Shown here piece by piece: positions 24,113 through 35,093 of a stretch of DNA of 52,371 nt (position 1 is its first letter; the number at the start of each line of letters is the position of its first letter). Position numbers and translations under genes: made by a program. The DNA comes from Lingula anatina (taxonomy: Eukaryota; Brachiopoda; Lingulata; Lingulida; Lingulidae), in NCBI RefSeq assembly GCF_001039355.2, contig NW_019775951.1:56114-108484 (forward strand), given 5' to 3'. The notes below the pieces were generated by a model that made no database searches, was not told the DNA's origin, and worked only from the letters and a program-made list of their open reading frames with translations.

Positions 24113-25880
24113 GTGTGTTGGGGGGGGGGCAGGAGATGAAGTGTACGGTAACCATTAGAAAAAATAGTAACAGGGGGCAGGAATTATTTTTCTGTGCTTA
24201 CAACTAATGAGGTTGAAAAAAGTTGGCACGGGTGCCCGTAGCTACCACCGTCAAGAGCCACATACCTAGCATCGACCTAGTCCTATGTACTCCCACCTTT
24301 ATCATTTAATGATACTATCTGGATGATCAGTAAATTAAGGTTAGTGTTCCCTTTTCTTTCGGGGGCGTCTCGATAATCCGAATTAAGGTTCACTAGCCCA
24401 AGGTTCATTTGTCCTAAAAATCATAATCGCGCTCCTCTGATGAATTTATAATTATTTGCCAGTACACTATACACTTATTTGATGCATTTATTAGGACTAT
24501 ATCGAACCTCTTTCTATGACCTTTTCATTTACACATTCCTATCCCCTGTACAATAGACCATGTATCTTTTAAGTGATATACACGTCATACAAGATATATA
24601 TATTCCTCTACCAGGACAACAGGCCGATTTTTTATTATATTCACAGATATGGCTCTGACTTCTTTGCACTTTTCTCTTCTGCACAGAACTGACAATTTTA
24701 CTAAGGGCGCATTCAGATTCTCATATCGCACTAGCTGGGTCGGTCCAACTCTGCGGGGATTCTCGCTAAAGTGAAATCAGTGAAATCGGCAATATCAACA
24801 TACAATATTTAAAATTACCCCCTTGCTCGAGGAGATGTGAGACAGTTAAGCTGTTTCCACTGATCGTAGAATAGCGAGAATCCCCCGCGGAGTTGGAGCT
24901 ACCCAACTAGTGCAAATCTGAATAGAACACATCCCCCCCCCCCCCCCGCCTTTTCAATGGAAAAGTTTCCCATGTCCTACTTACTGACCTGTGCATCAAT
25001 ATCATCAAGTTCAGGTTCCTTAGCTCTCACCCGTTGATGGACTTTGAGTGCGACTATAATGCCCGCATATGAAGGCACATATACTACTTATGCACCGTGA
25101 TAGCGAGTTGAACTCGTCACCAAGTGGTTTTATGCGTTAAACATTAACCTAAATACAGGCAGTGGTTTAAACACAGACGGCAAACAATTTGGGGCAATGT
25201 GCATTGTTATGCTAAGGCAATATTGACATGACCTGCAATACAAAAGACTTGTCTGTATAATGTTTGGGAAAAAATTTCTAGAAAAATGTCTCGTTATATT
25301 TGCACTCTTCACAGGTTATTTTTAGAAGGACCGGTACCATTTATTTATTTATTTATTCATTTATTTACTTATTTTTGTATTATCAGATTTAGATGTAAAA
25401 TGTACCATACCAAACTCTTGGCAAATCAGACCCTCTGTTTTATGTTTGTTGCAAAAAAAAAAAAAAAAAACATTATTAATTATTAATTAATTGATGACGT
25501 AGAACTTCGTCTCAAAGAGAACATATCACCGGAGAGATTTGTACATGGATCCCCTAAAAAAGCGAGGTTTTCTCTCAACTAAACTACTCCCAGGGAAATT
25601 AAGATATATTTGTGCTTATTTTAGTTATACGGTTATGCTGTAGTCCAGTATTAATCTAATGTAACCTACCGTCAGCCTGTAGGCTATTTATTCTAGCTTC
25701 TGCACATTGAAGGTAAAATATTTAAACGTTAAGTCAACCTCACTAATTCCGTGTCCAAAGATAATGGCACTTCAGTGTAAACTCACGAGCCGCGTGCAAT
25801 TAGCTGACATAAATATCCATTGAGTGTGAATATTCCTCAGCCGATGCTCTGTTAAAAGCATAGGATTTATAAATATACTT
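23573..25880. other. Non-coding stretch with simple repeats
   Basis: No exon was recognised. A (GT)n tract at about 24057-24107 is followed by a G-run near 24120. A palindromic element lies at 24707-24930 and a poly-C run near 24931-24947. (TTTA)n occurs near 25338-25375 and a poly-A near 25452-25470. Confidence 0.5.
24707..24930. mobile_element. Palindromic MITE (about 220 bp)
   Basis: The left arm (GCGCATTCAGATTCTCATAT through GGGTCGGTCCAACTCTGCGG) pairs with the right arm (CCGCGGAGTTGGAGCTACCC through CAAATCTGAATAGAACAC). Half of a related element lies at 33023-33135 (TTTCAGATTCACACATCCTA, CTGGGTCAGCCCAACTCTG). It is non-coding. Confidence 0.75.
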
Positions 25881-25938
25881 AAGTTTGAATTCCTACAAAA
25901 AGAATAAATAACATTGGAAATCGACAAAAATCAAATTC
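25881..25938. repeat. Left direct repeat bounding the satellite block
   Basis: The sequence AAGTTTGAATTCCT...AAGAATAAATAACA...CGACAAAAATCAAAT recurs, about 90% alike with small indels, at 42338-42397, immediately beyond the far end of the satellite. Both sides are in the same orientation. Confidence 0.8.
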
Positions 25939-28900
25939 TGAAAAAAAATCAAAAGATCAAAAATATGAAGATGTTGTTTTCTTATTTCATTGATTGTTCT
26001 CTGTTGTCAAGACTTTGTGAGTGCGTGTGACTTTGTATACAACATTGGCCAAGAAGGTTGTCCCACCCCCATTTCCATGTACTTTTATTTACAAATGAAA
26101 CATACGTTACCGATACATACTTTTCCATGAAACGTGTAAACTTGGACCTAAACCTATTTAGGTCCAAGGTGTAAATGATTATTCTATTTTCATCGGTTTT
26201 CTTTCGCTTTGTGGGCCATCACTTATGTCTTTATTTGTGTTTCATTAAAAAAGTATTGGAGCACAAAAGGAAAGACAGCCAGTAAAAATAGAATTAAAAA
26301 CATTTACACGCTTTATGGTAACGTTTGTATCATTTTAACGTAACAAAGTAGAATGAGCGACGTAATGACATGCGTGCGCACATATACAACGTCGCACGCA
26401 ACCACAGACTCACGACAACAGAGAACAAACAATGAAATCAGAAAACAATACCTTCACATTATTTGGTAACGTATGTATCGGTGACGTATGTATCATATAA
26501 ACGATTTGAACAAACGATTTCAAGTCAAGTAATTTTTACTTGCCCTGCTTTTCCTTCTTATTGTAATGTAGTATGCCGTAAGAATAAGGCGTTTGCTCAT
26601 AAAACGGACAGCAAACAATAAAAATAAAAGTATGTACACGCTCCATGGTAACTATTTTTATTGGTTGTCTTTCGTTTAATGCATCTTCACTTATGTCTTA
26701 CTGATACATTACAATAAAAGACATCGATAAAATTTAGATTTCTTGCTTTCAACTATCGGTGAAAATTGTTCATATGATACATAAGTTACTGATACATACG
26801 TGAATAAAAATTTGAAGATGTTATTTTCTTATTTCATTGATTGTTCTGTTTCCATGACTTTGTGAGTGCGTGTGACTTTGTATATGTGAGCACGCATGCT
26901 TTTACGGCGCTCTTTCTTCTTTCTTACGTTAATTTGAGACATACGTTACCGATATATACGTTAACACGAAGCGTGTAAATATTTATTTATTCTGTTATCA
27001 TTGGTTGTATTTCGTTTTGTGGGCCAACACGTATGCCTTAATGTGACATTAAAATGAAAGAAAACGGGACAAAAAATATTTCTAACCTTCAACTGTCTGT
27101 GAAAATGATTCATCTGATTCATACGTTACCGATATGTTCGTAACCAAATAATATGAAGGTATTGTTTTTTGATTTCATTGCTTGTTCTCTCTTGTCGCGA
27201 CTCTGTGGTTGCGTGCGACGTTGTATATGTGCGCACGCTTGTTATTACGTCGCTCATTCTTCTTTGTTACGTTAAAATGATACATACGTTACCAATACAT
27301 ACTTTTCCATGAAACGTGTAACTAATTATTCTATTTTCATTAGATTTCTTTCGCTTTGTGGGCCAATACTAATTTCATTTATTTGTGTTTCATTAAAATA
27401 ATGTTGACGCACAAAAGGAAAGACAACCAATGAAAATAGAATAAAAAACATTTACACGCTTTATGGTAACGTATGTATCATTTTCACGTAACAAAGAACA
27501 ATGAGCGACGTAATAACCTGCGTGCGCACATATACAACGTCGCACGCAACCACAGAGTCGCGACAACAGAGAACAAACAATGAAATCATAAAACAATACC
27601 TTCACATTATTCTCTAACGTATGTATTATATAAACAATTTGAACAAACGGTTTCAAGTCAAGTAATCTTTACTTGCCCTGCTTTTCATTCTTATTGTAAT
27701 GTAGTATGCCGTAAGAATAAGGCGTTTGCTCATAAAACGGACGACAAACAATAAAAATAAAAGTATTTACACGCTCCATGGTAACTATTTTCATTGGATG
27801 TCGTTCGTTTTGTGCTCCATCACCTATTAAGTCTTAATGTTACATTACAATAAATGAAAAACTAGAAAAATCAGATTTCTTGCCTTCAACTATCTGTGAA
27901 AATTGTTCATATGATACTTAAGTTACTGATACATACGTGAACAAAAATATGAAGATGTTATTTTCTTATTTCATTGATTGTTCTCTGTTTCCATGACTTT
28001 GTGAGTGCGTGTGACTTTGTATATCTGAGCACGCATGCTTTTACGGCGCTCTTTCTTCTTTCTTACGTTAATTTGAGACATACGTTACCGATATATACGT
28101 TACTACGAAGCGTGTAAATATTTATTTATTCTATTTTCATTGGTTGTCTTTCGTTTTGTGGGCCAACACTTATGCCTTAATGTCAGGGACGGATTTAGGC
28201 CGTCTTCTGAGTCTTCCGGAAGACGGTCAGATTTTCCAGTTTACATTGAGGGGTATTTTTTTTTTTTTTTTCAGTCGGAAGACGGTCAAAACTGGAAGAT
28301 GGATCGACAAAGATAATCCGGAAGACTGTCAGAAAATATTTCTGGATCCGCCCCTGAATGTGACATTAAAATGAAAGAAAACGAAACAAAAATATTTCTT
28401 ACCTTCAACTTATTGTGAAAATTATTCGTTTGATTCATACGTTACCGATATGTTCGTAACCAAATAATATGAAGGTGTTGTTTTTTTGATTTCATTGTTT
28501 GTTCTCTCTTGTCGCGACTCTGTGGTTGCGTGCGACGTTGTATATGTGCGCACGCTTGTTATTACGTCGCTCATTCTTCTTTGTTACGTTAAAATGATAC
28601 ATACGTTACCAATACATACTTTTCCATGAAACGTGTAAATAATTATTCTATTTTCATTGGTTTTCTTTCGCTTTGTGGGCCAACACTTATGTCTTTTATT
28701 TGTGTTTCATTAAAATAATGTTGACACACAAAAGGAAAGACAACCAATGAAAATAGAATAAAAAACATTTACACGCTTTATGGTAACGTATGTATCATTT
28801 TCACGTAACAAAGAAGAATGAGCGACGTAATAACCTGCGTGCGCACATATATAACGTCGCACGTAACCACAGAGTCGCGACAACAGAGAACAAACAATGA

Positions 28901-29910
28901 AATCAGAAAACAATACCTTCACATTATTCTCTAACATATGTATTATATAAACAATTTGAACAAACGGTTTCAAGTCAAGTAATCTTTACTTGCCCTGCTT
29001 TTCCTTCTTATTTTAATGTAGTATGTCGTAAGAATAAGGCGTTTGCTCATAAAACGGACAACAAACAATAAAAATAAAAGTATTTACACGCTCCATGGTA
29101 ACTAATTTTATTGGTTGTCTTTCGTTTAGTGCGCCTTCACTTATGTCTTAATGTTACATTACAATAAAAGAAATCGATAAAATTTAGATTTCTTGCCTTC
29201 AACTATCGGTGAAAATTGTCCATATGATACATAAGTTACTGATACAAACGTGAACAAAATATGAAGATGTTATTTTCTTATTTCATTGATTGTTCTCTGT
29301 TTCCATGACTTTGTGAGTGCGTGTGACTTTGTATATCTGAGCACGCATGCTTTTACGGCGCTCTTTCTTCTTTCTTACGTTTATTTGAGACATACGTTAC
29401 CGATATATACGTTACTACGAAGCATGTAAATATTTATTTATTCTATTTTCATTGGTTGTCTTTCGTTTTGTGGGCCAACACTTATGCCTTAATGTGACAT
29501 TAAAATGAAAAAAAAACGAGACAAAAATATTTCTTACCTTCAACTATCTGTGAAAATTTTTCATTTGATTCATACGTTACCGATATGTTCGTAACCAAAT
29601 AATATGAAGGTGTTGTTTTTTGATTTCATTGTTTGTTCTCTCTTGTCGCGACTCTGTGGTTGCGTGCGACGTTGTATGTGTGCGCACGCTTGTTATTACG
29701 TCACTCATTCTTCTTTGTTACGTTAAAATGATACATACGTTACCAATACATACTTTTCCATGCAACGTGTAAATAATTATTCTATTTTCATTGGATTTCT
29801 TTCGCTTTGTGGGCCAACACTAATGTCATTTATTTGTGTTTCATTAAAATAATGTTGAAGCACAAAATGAAAGACAACCACTGGAAACATTTACACGCTT
29901 TATGGTAACG
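25939..29910. repeat. Satellite array, left part (about 1.13 kb unit with inverted subunits)
   Basis: A landmark (CGCACGCAACCACAGA, orientation R) recurs near 26390, 27540 and 28860, about 1.13-1.15 kb apart once the 28184-28356 insertion is removed. Each unit also carries one or two copies of the same roughly 150-bp sequence inverted (TCTGTGGTTGCGTGCGACG, near 27200, 28520 and 29650; and a diverged form TTTGTGAGTGCGTGTGACTT). The unit therefore can fold into long hairpins. It is AT-rich. The short open frames inside repeat with the satellite and are not genes. Confidence 0.85.
28184..28356. mobile_element. 173-bp MITE inserted in one satellite unit
   Basis: The element runs from CAGGGACGGATTTAGGC to GGATCCGCCCCTG, with inverted ends and internal inverted GGAAGAC-type motifs. 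It is bordered by AATGT at 28179-28183 and again at 28357-28361. Other satellite units have a single AATGT at this point (CTTAATGTGACATT), so this is a clean insertion with a 5-bp target duplication. Confidence 0.9.
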
Positions 29911-30072
29911 TATCAGAATTTGAAATTAAGAGCGGGCTACTATGTATATGTACATTGAACCAAGCAATAAAAATATGGTAAACTCAGCTAGGTGTGTATT
30001 AAACATTCCGTGACGCTATGAAATAAAAAATATGTATTATAGTATTGATTTTGTTTGCTTAAATCGTCCTAT

Positions 30073-30246
30073 GGCGCCGAATACTTGATAGCACAATTCC
30101 CGTCATCTCACCGCAAGATCGAGTCCTACCGCAACGAGACTCTCATACAAATATATTATAGCGGGATAGATAGAGAACTACTGAAAAAGGTCTGGGGTAT
30201 TTACAAAGAAGAGGCAAGCTTCCTCGGATATAAATTAGATCTTTGA
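30073..30246 (+). pseudogene. Sulfotransferase C-terminal fragment, copy 1
   Basis: Fifty-seven codons from GAEYLIAQFP to FLGYKLDL plus the stop match the end of the intact sulfotransferase (residues 267-323) with six substitutions. The match continues a little into the 3' untranslated region (GTCGTAATACGGCACA). There is no ATG, and the upstream leader is unrelated to the parent gene, so this is a partial gene copy. The frame is still open to the native stop. Confidence 0.85.
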
Positions 30247-30499
30247 AATGTCGTAATACGGCACACACATACTGAATTTCTATTAGAATCATAATCGAAC
30301 GGCAACAATATTGCAAAAAAAAATTAAATGCGGATGGTATCAGAATTTAAAATTAAAAACGGGTTACTATGTATTTTTACATTGAACCAAGCAATAAAAA
30401 TATGGTGAACTCAGCTAGGTGTGTATTAAACATTCCGTGACGCTATGAAATAAAAAATATGTATTATATTATTGATTTTGTTTGCTTAAATCGTCTTAT

Positions 30500-30673
30500 G
30501 GCGCCGAATACTTGATAGCACAATTCCCGTCATCTCACCGCAAGATCGAGTCCTACCGCAACGAGACTCTCATACAAATATATTATAGCGGGATAGATAG
30601 AGAACTACTGAAAAAGGTCTGGGGTATTTACAAAGAAGAGGCAAGCTTCCTCGGATATAAATTAGATCTTTGA
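30500..30673 (+). pseudogene. Sulfotransferase C-terminal fragment, copy 2
   Basis: The encoded fragment is identical to copy 1, displaced by 427 bp within the tandem array. It has no start codon and lacks the PAPS-binding motifs, so it cannot be an active enzyme alone. Confidence 0.85.
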
Positions 30674-30926
30674 AATGTCGTAATACGGCACACACATACT
30701 GAATTTCTATTAGAATCATAATCGAACGGCAACAATATTGCAAAAAAAAATTAAATGCGGATGGTATCAGAATTTAAAATTAAAAACGGGTTACTATGTA
30801 TTTTTACATTGAACCAAGCAATAAAAATATGGTGAACTCAGCTAGGTGTGTATTAAACATTCCGTGACGCTATGAAATAAAAAATATGTATTATATTATT
30901 GATTTTGTTTGCTTAAATCGTCTTAT

Positions 30927-31100
30927 GGCGCCGAATACTTGATAGCACAATTCCCGTCATCTCACCGCAAGATCGAGTCCTACCGCAACGAGACTCTCAT
31001 ACAAATATATTATAGCGGGATAGATAGAGAACTACTGAAAAAGGTCTGGGGTATTTACAAAGAAGAGGCAAGCTTCCTCGGATATAAATTAGATCTTTGA
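30927..31100 (+). pseudogene. Sulfotransferase C-terminal fragment, copy 3
   Basis: The encoded fragment is again identical to copies 1 and 2. A fourth unit begins at 31191 but breaks off at its GCGCCGAA, before any of the coding fragment. Confidence 0.85.
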
Positions 31101-31869
31101 AATGTCGTAATACGGCACACACATACTGAATTTCTATTAGAATCATAATCGAACGGCAACAATATTGCAAAAAAAAATTAATGCGGGTGGTATCAGAATT
31201 TAAAATTAAAAACGGGCTACTATGTATTTGTACATTGAACCAAGCAAAATATGGTGAACTCAGCTAGGTGTGTATTAAACATTCCGTGACGCTATAACGT
31301 AAATAATAATAGTATGTATTATGTGTAAATATTTTATTTTGCTTGCTTAAACCGACCTACTTTCAAAAATTGATAAAACAAATGCGCCGAATTTTTTTTC
31401 ATCTTGGCATTTTTGCCATTTTAAGTCTATTTTGATCAAATTCCATATGGCACAATAAAATAAAAGTGACTTTTTTGGGGGACGCTACCTCTCGAAAACA
31501 AGCCCAATTTCTTTTCATGTTTTTTTACTCTTATATTCTCTAGATTTTGTTTTACAATTTTTGTCCAAAACGCTACGGCGGAAATAATGATTCTGAAATA
31601 TGAGAGATCCTCCTTAATTATCGACAGCATTATTCCCAACATAAAAAAAACTAGCTTAATGTCTAATTAATTGCAGTTAGTATAAAATCCTTACCTGGCA
31701 GCATGCAAGATTTAAGTTCATCATCTATGATATATATATATATAAAAATAAAATACTATGTGATTGCAAGCATTACTGCTGTTAAAAAATAATCACACAT
31801 TTACTGCCGTTACCCCCGCCTCACATTTTCTAAAAAACCCGCCGATATGGGAGTTAGCGATCCCCGATG

Positions 31870-33922
31870 TTGCAACCGGTTGCAAAATACGTTCAGTTGC
31901 AAAATGCGGTCCTAAACCATTATAATAGAGTTAGGAGGTCGAAACGTTTATAAACATTTTGTTAGGCATGTGCATGGGATTTCGTTTTTTTTTTTTTATT
32001 ATTTATTTTTATTTTTTATTTATTTTTTTTTTTTTGTAAATTGGGGGTAAGGCCGTCCCTAGGGGTGGTTGATTGTACTTTTACATCGTATTTTTCTCCT
32101 ATCTACCCTTATATCTTTAGAATTAGGTAAACTGTTGGGGATTAATATACTATCGTGAGAAATGTGCATGGGCACTTCGGAAATTTATTGTGACATGGGG
32201 TGTGGTTGTCCCTGGGGGTGGTTTATTCTAATTTTACAACGTATTTTCTGCTATCTGCCCATTGTATTGGCCATTTGAGTTAAAAACATGAAACGTAGCT
32301 ACAGTATTATTTTGGATGTGGAAGGGCATTTTTTTTTTTTTTTTTTTTTTTTTTGTATTGGGTTTGGTCCTGGGGTTGGTTGAATCTAATTAGACGTTGT
32401 AATATCTGCTATCTACTGTTAGACCATATAAGATAGGAACGGAAGGCTATGGGGATTGAAAACATGTCTTTAGGGATGTGTATGGGTCCTTCTGGGTTTT
32501 TGAAGACATAAATATTGGGTGTGGCCGTCCCTGGGGGTGGTTGATTCTATTATTCGCATCGTTACTTCTACTATCTACCCTTAGAGTTACGAACATGAAT
32601 GAATGGGGATTGATAAACCAGTCACTTTTTTTATGAATGTGCATAGGTCTTTGAGGAATGTAGAGAACAGCAGCCGCGCACATAGCACTAAACGGACTTA
32701 CAGCCCTAGGCATGAATATAGGTCAAGGAATCCAATCAAAAACTCATTCAAGGCCCTACACACTCAGAAACCCTGGCGTTCAACTAGCCGTTGTGTCTTT
32801 ATACAAAACAAACATGTTAATTAATCAAAAATAGTAATTAGCATGTGTGTCGCTATACAGAGGCTATGCACATGCAAGGAGTCCTGCAAGTATGGAGTCT
32901 TGAATGGGTTTAGTGCTATGTGCTATTAACTTGACCTACATTCAAGCATACCGCTAAAGGTCTGTTATTAATATAAGTGCTGCCTGCTGCCTTCTTTGCA
33001 TCGCCCTTCCTTTTTAACTCGAAGAGAGCTTTCAGATTCACACATCCTACTGGCTGGGTCAGCCCAACTCTGGGATCTCACTTCATTGTGGAATCAGTGG
33101 AATCAGCTTAATTGTCTGACATGCCACCAATCACCCCTCCTCCTCAGGGACAGTCACACCCAAAGTCACACTAAAATTCCCCTGTACCCATGCATCAAAG
33201 ACTCATGTTCCTAACTCGAATGGTATAGAAGGAGATGAAAGAAATCACGGTGAAAATATTACAGTCGACCATCTCCATGCAGGGACGGCCACTCCCCAAG
33301 TCACCAAAAAATTCCGATGTGCCAAGCACATCTCTAACCATCTCAACCACCCCAGGGATAACCACACCCCAAGTCACAAAAAGTCTTAAATTCCCACGCA
33401 CATTTCTTACGATAGTGTATTAATCCCCAACGCTTTTATTTCCTAATTCTAAAGATATAAGGGTAGATAACAGAAAATACAATTTAAAAATTACAATCAA
33501 CCACCCCTAGGGACGGCCACACCCCCAATTTACAAATAAATCATATATGCCCATGTATATGCCTATCAATATCTTTATTATTCCTTGACGTTTCAACTTC
33601 CTAACTCTAATGGTTTAGGTTATTACAATGAGGAATAGATTATATATTTTCCCCGCCCCAGGGGCAGCCTGACCATTTTCAGCGTACATACTCGAAGCAA
33701 ACCCGTCCCCACTCCAATTCTACCTGTTTAGTACTTCAAACAGTTTTAGGCACTTAGAAAAGAATCCTGGTTGCAAAATGCGTTGCAGTTGCAAAATGCG
33801 TTTTCACGATTTTCTTTGGTTGCAAAATGCGTTGCAGTTGCAAAATGCGTTCAGTTGCAAAATGCGGCTCTACTTAGTAGGACCGCATTTTGCAACTGAA
33901 CGTATTTTGCAACCGGTTGCAA
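31870..33922. mobile_element. Foldback element with GTTGCAAAATGCG termini
   Basis: The left end, 31870-31914 (TTGCAACCGGTTGCAAAATA...ATGCGGTCCT), is the exact reverse complement of about 33878-33922. Inside, both arms carry diverged tandem repeats of about 150 bp: CCCTGGGGGTGGTTGATTCT-type units on the left (about 32040-32560) and their complements (CAACCACCCCTAGGGACGGC) on the right (about 33280-33560). Extra GTTGCAAAATGCG copies cluster at 33770-33955. The core, about 32660-33220, holds smaller nested palindromes. No transposase frame is seen. The plan resembles foldback transposons. Confidence 0.75.
32676..32955. mobile_element. Nested palindrome in the foldback core
   Basis: GCACATAGCACTAAAC near 32679 and CATTCAAGGCCCTACA near 32744 reappear inverted as GTTTAGTGCTATGTGC near 32909 and in related form nearby. 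This gives a hairpin of roughly 280 bp. It has no coding content. Confidence 0.55.
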
Positions 33923-35093
33923 AATGCGGTCGGTTGCAAAATGCGGCTCTACACCTTAAAGTTTCAAAAACACACTTATCATGATGAAATTGTAAAAATG
34001 CATTTGGTTTTGCATTCTATTGGTATTTGAACGCCAACATTTCTTGTTAACTTTGGTTAGTTTTTATCAATCAGGAGCAGCGTAAGCAGTTGGAGTCGGA
34101 AAACATCGATTGAAATGTTCCCATTCTTAGCTAGTCATTACACCCTCATCTTTAAGGTCGAGGTAAGAGTTGAGTTTTATCCATATTCAACTTCCGCTTT
34201 ACAGCTCTGGCTTTACAGTTTTAGTTACTACGTCTCCATGGAAACCAAGCAAAACCGAAACACCAAAACCAAAAATAGAGACACTGAACCCGATAAATGA
34301 GGCACAAAAGTGAGACAAAAATATGAAAACTGCAAACCTTTTTTTTTCGAGGACTTGTAATTGGTTACTATCATGTCAGCCTGTACCAGTTTGATCTGTT
34401 CAGTGGCCGATTAAGATGTTTCTGAAAAATACATTCTGCTCTTAAAATTAAAATTTTGACTAGATAGTTCTAAACCGTACCAAAAGGCACCGTTTGCCCT
34501 CCATAACAGCAAAAATCTCTGGGCCCTTTAGCAGGCCCGAACCCCACGCCAAGCTGGCGATGGTCGGCTTCGCGTCCGAGCTAGGCCTGTCGTTCCAGAC
34601 ACCCCCTCCCCCCTTCAAATAATTTTGGATCCGCCTCTGGTGTTCCTATCTCGCTTATGAATCCATGACTAGATTGACAATCAATCAATCTTTCAGGTAC
34701 GTAAATATGGAATCATTGTAAATTATATTTTACACACCATTTATGGTGCTTTTACTAAATGGGACGACGATTAGGCGCGTTGCTTTTCAATTTTGTAACA
34801 ACCACTCAATAGGAATGCCTAATTTTAAGAGTCAATGGCTTTTAAAAATACATACAATTTTCTCGATTGAAAATATCGAGGCGTCACTGCATGTCAGATG
34901 CCATAAACTGACATGATAATTAATGATAATTCGCCCGCACCTGTTCTAGTTGTTATTACATTCTCATTCTTTATTTACCATGATATATCAACTAACGAAA
35001 ATTTACAACCGCACGGGCTGTCATGCGAAACACCTCCACATATATTACCTCGAAGATCTCCTGAGCGATAATAGGGTTACAAGAATACTAGTA
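33923..35093. other. Non-coding flank of the sulfotransferase gene with repeat fragments
   Basis: Bases 34440-34640 resemble the elements near 23430-23530 (GCACCGTTTGCCCTCCATAA, TTCAAATAATTTTGGATCCG). Bases 34710-34890 share sequence with the ABCG intron at about 19430-19620 (GGTGCTTTTACT, CCACTCAATAGG), so both are copies of a dispersed repeat. The last 110 bases form an open frame continuous with the sulfotransferase start. Confidence 0.5.

Larger units (their letters stand above)
29911..31391 (+). repeat. Tandem 427-bp repeat carrying sulfotransferase 3'-end copies (3.5 units)
   Basis: The motif TATCAGAATTT starts units at 29911, 30338, 30765 and 31191, that is, spacings of 427, 427 and 426. 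Units two and three are almost identical; the fourth is diverged and stops near GCGCCGAA at 31384. Each unit has about 160 bp of unique leader, the coding fragment described separately, and about 90 bp of trailer ending in an A-run. The high identity points to recent amplification or an assembly effect. Confidence 0.9.

Noticed and set aside
27393-27656. Repeated open frames of about 87 codons on the minus strand (also 28710-28973, 39686-39937 and 40808-41071)
   Set aside because: They recur with the satellite unit, vary with its indels and show no domain. They are by-products of the repeat.
29911-31391. The 427-bp units as a CRISPR-like or retroposed array
   Set aside because: Whole units repeat, with no short repeats separating unique spacers, so it is not a CRISPR array. 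The A-runs are short and internal and the copied part is one exon, so retroposition is not shown.
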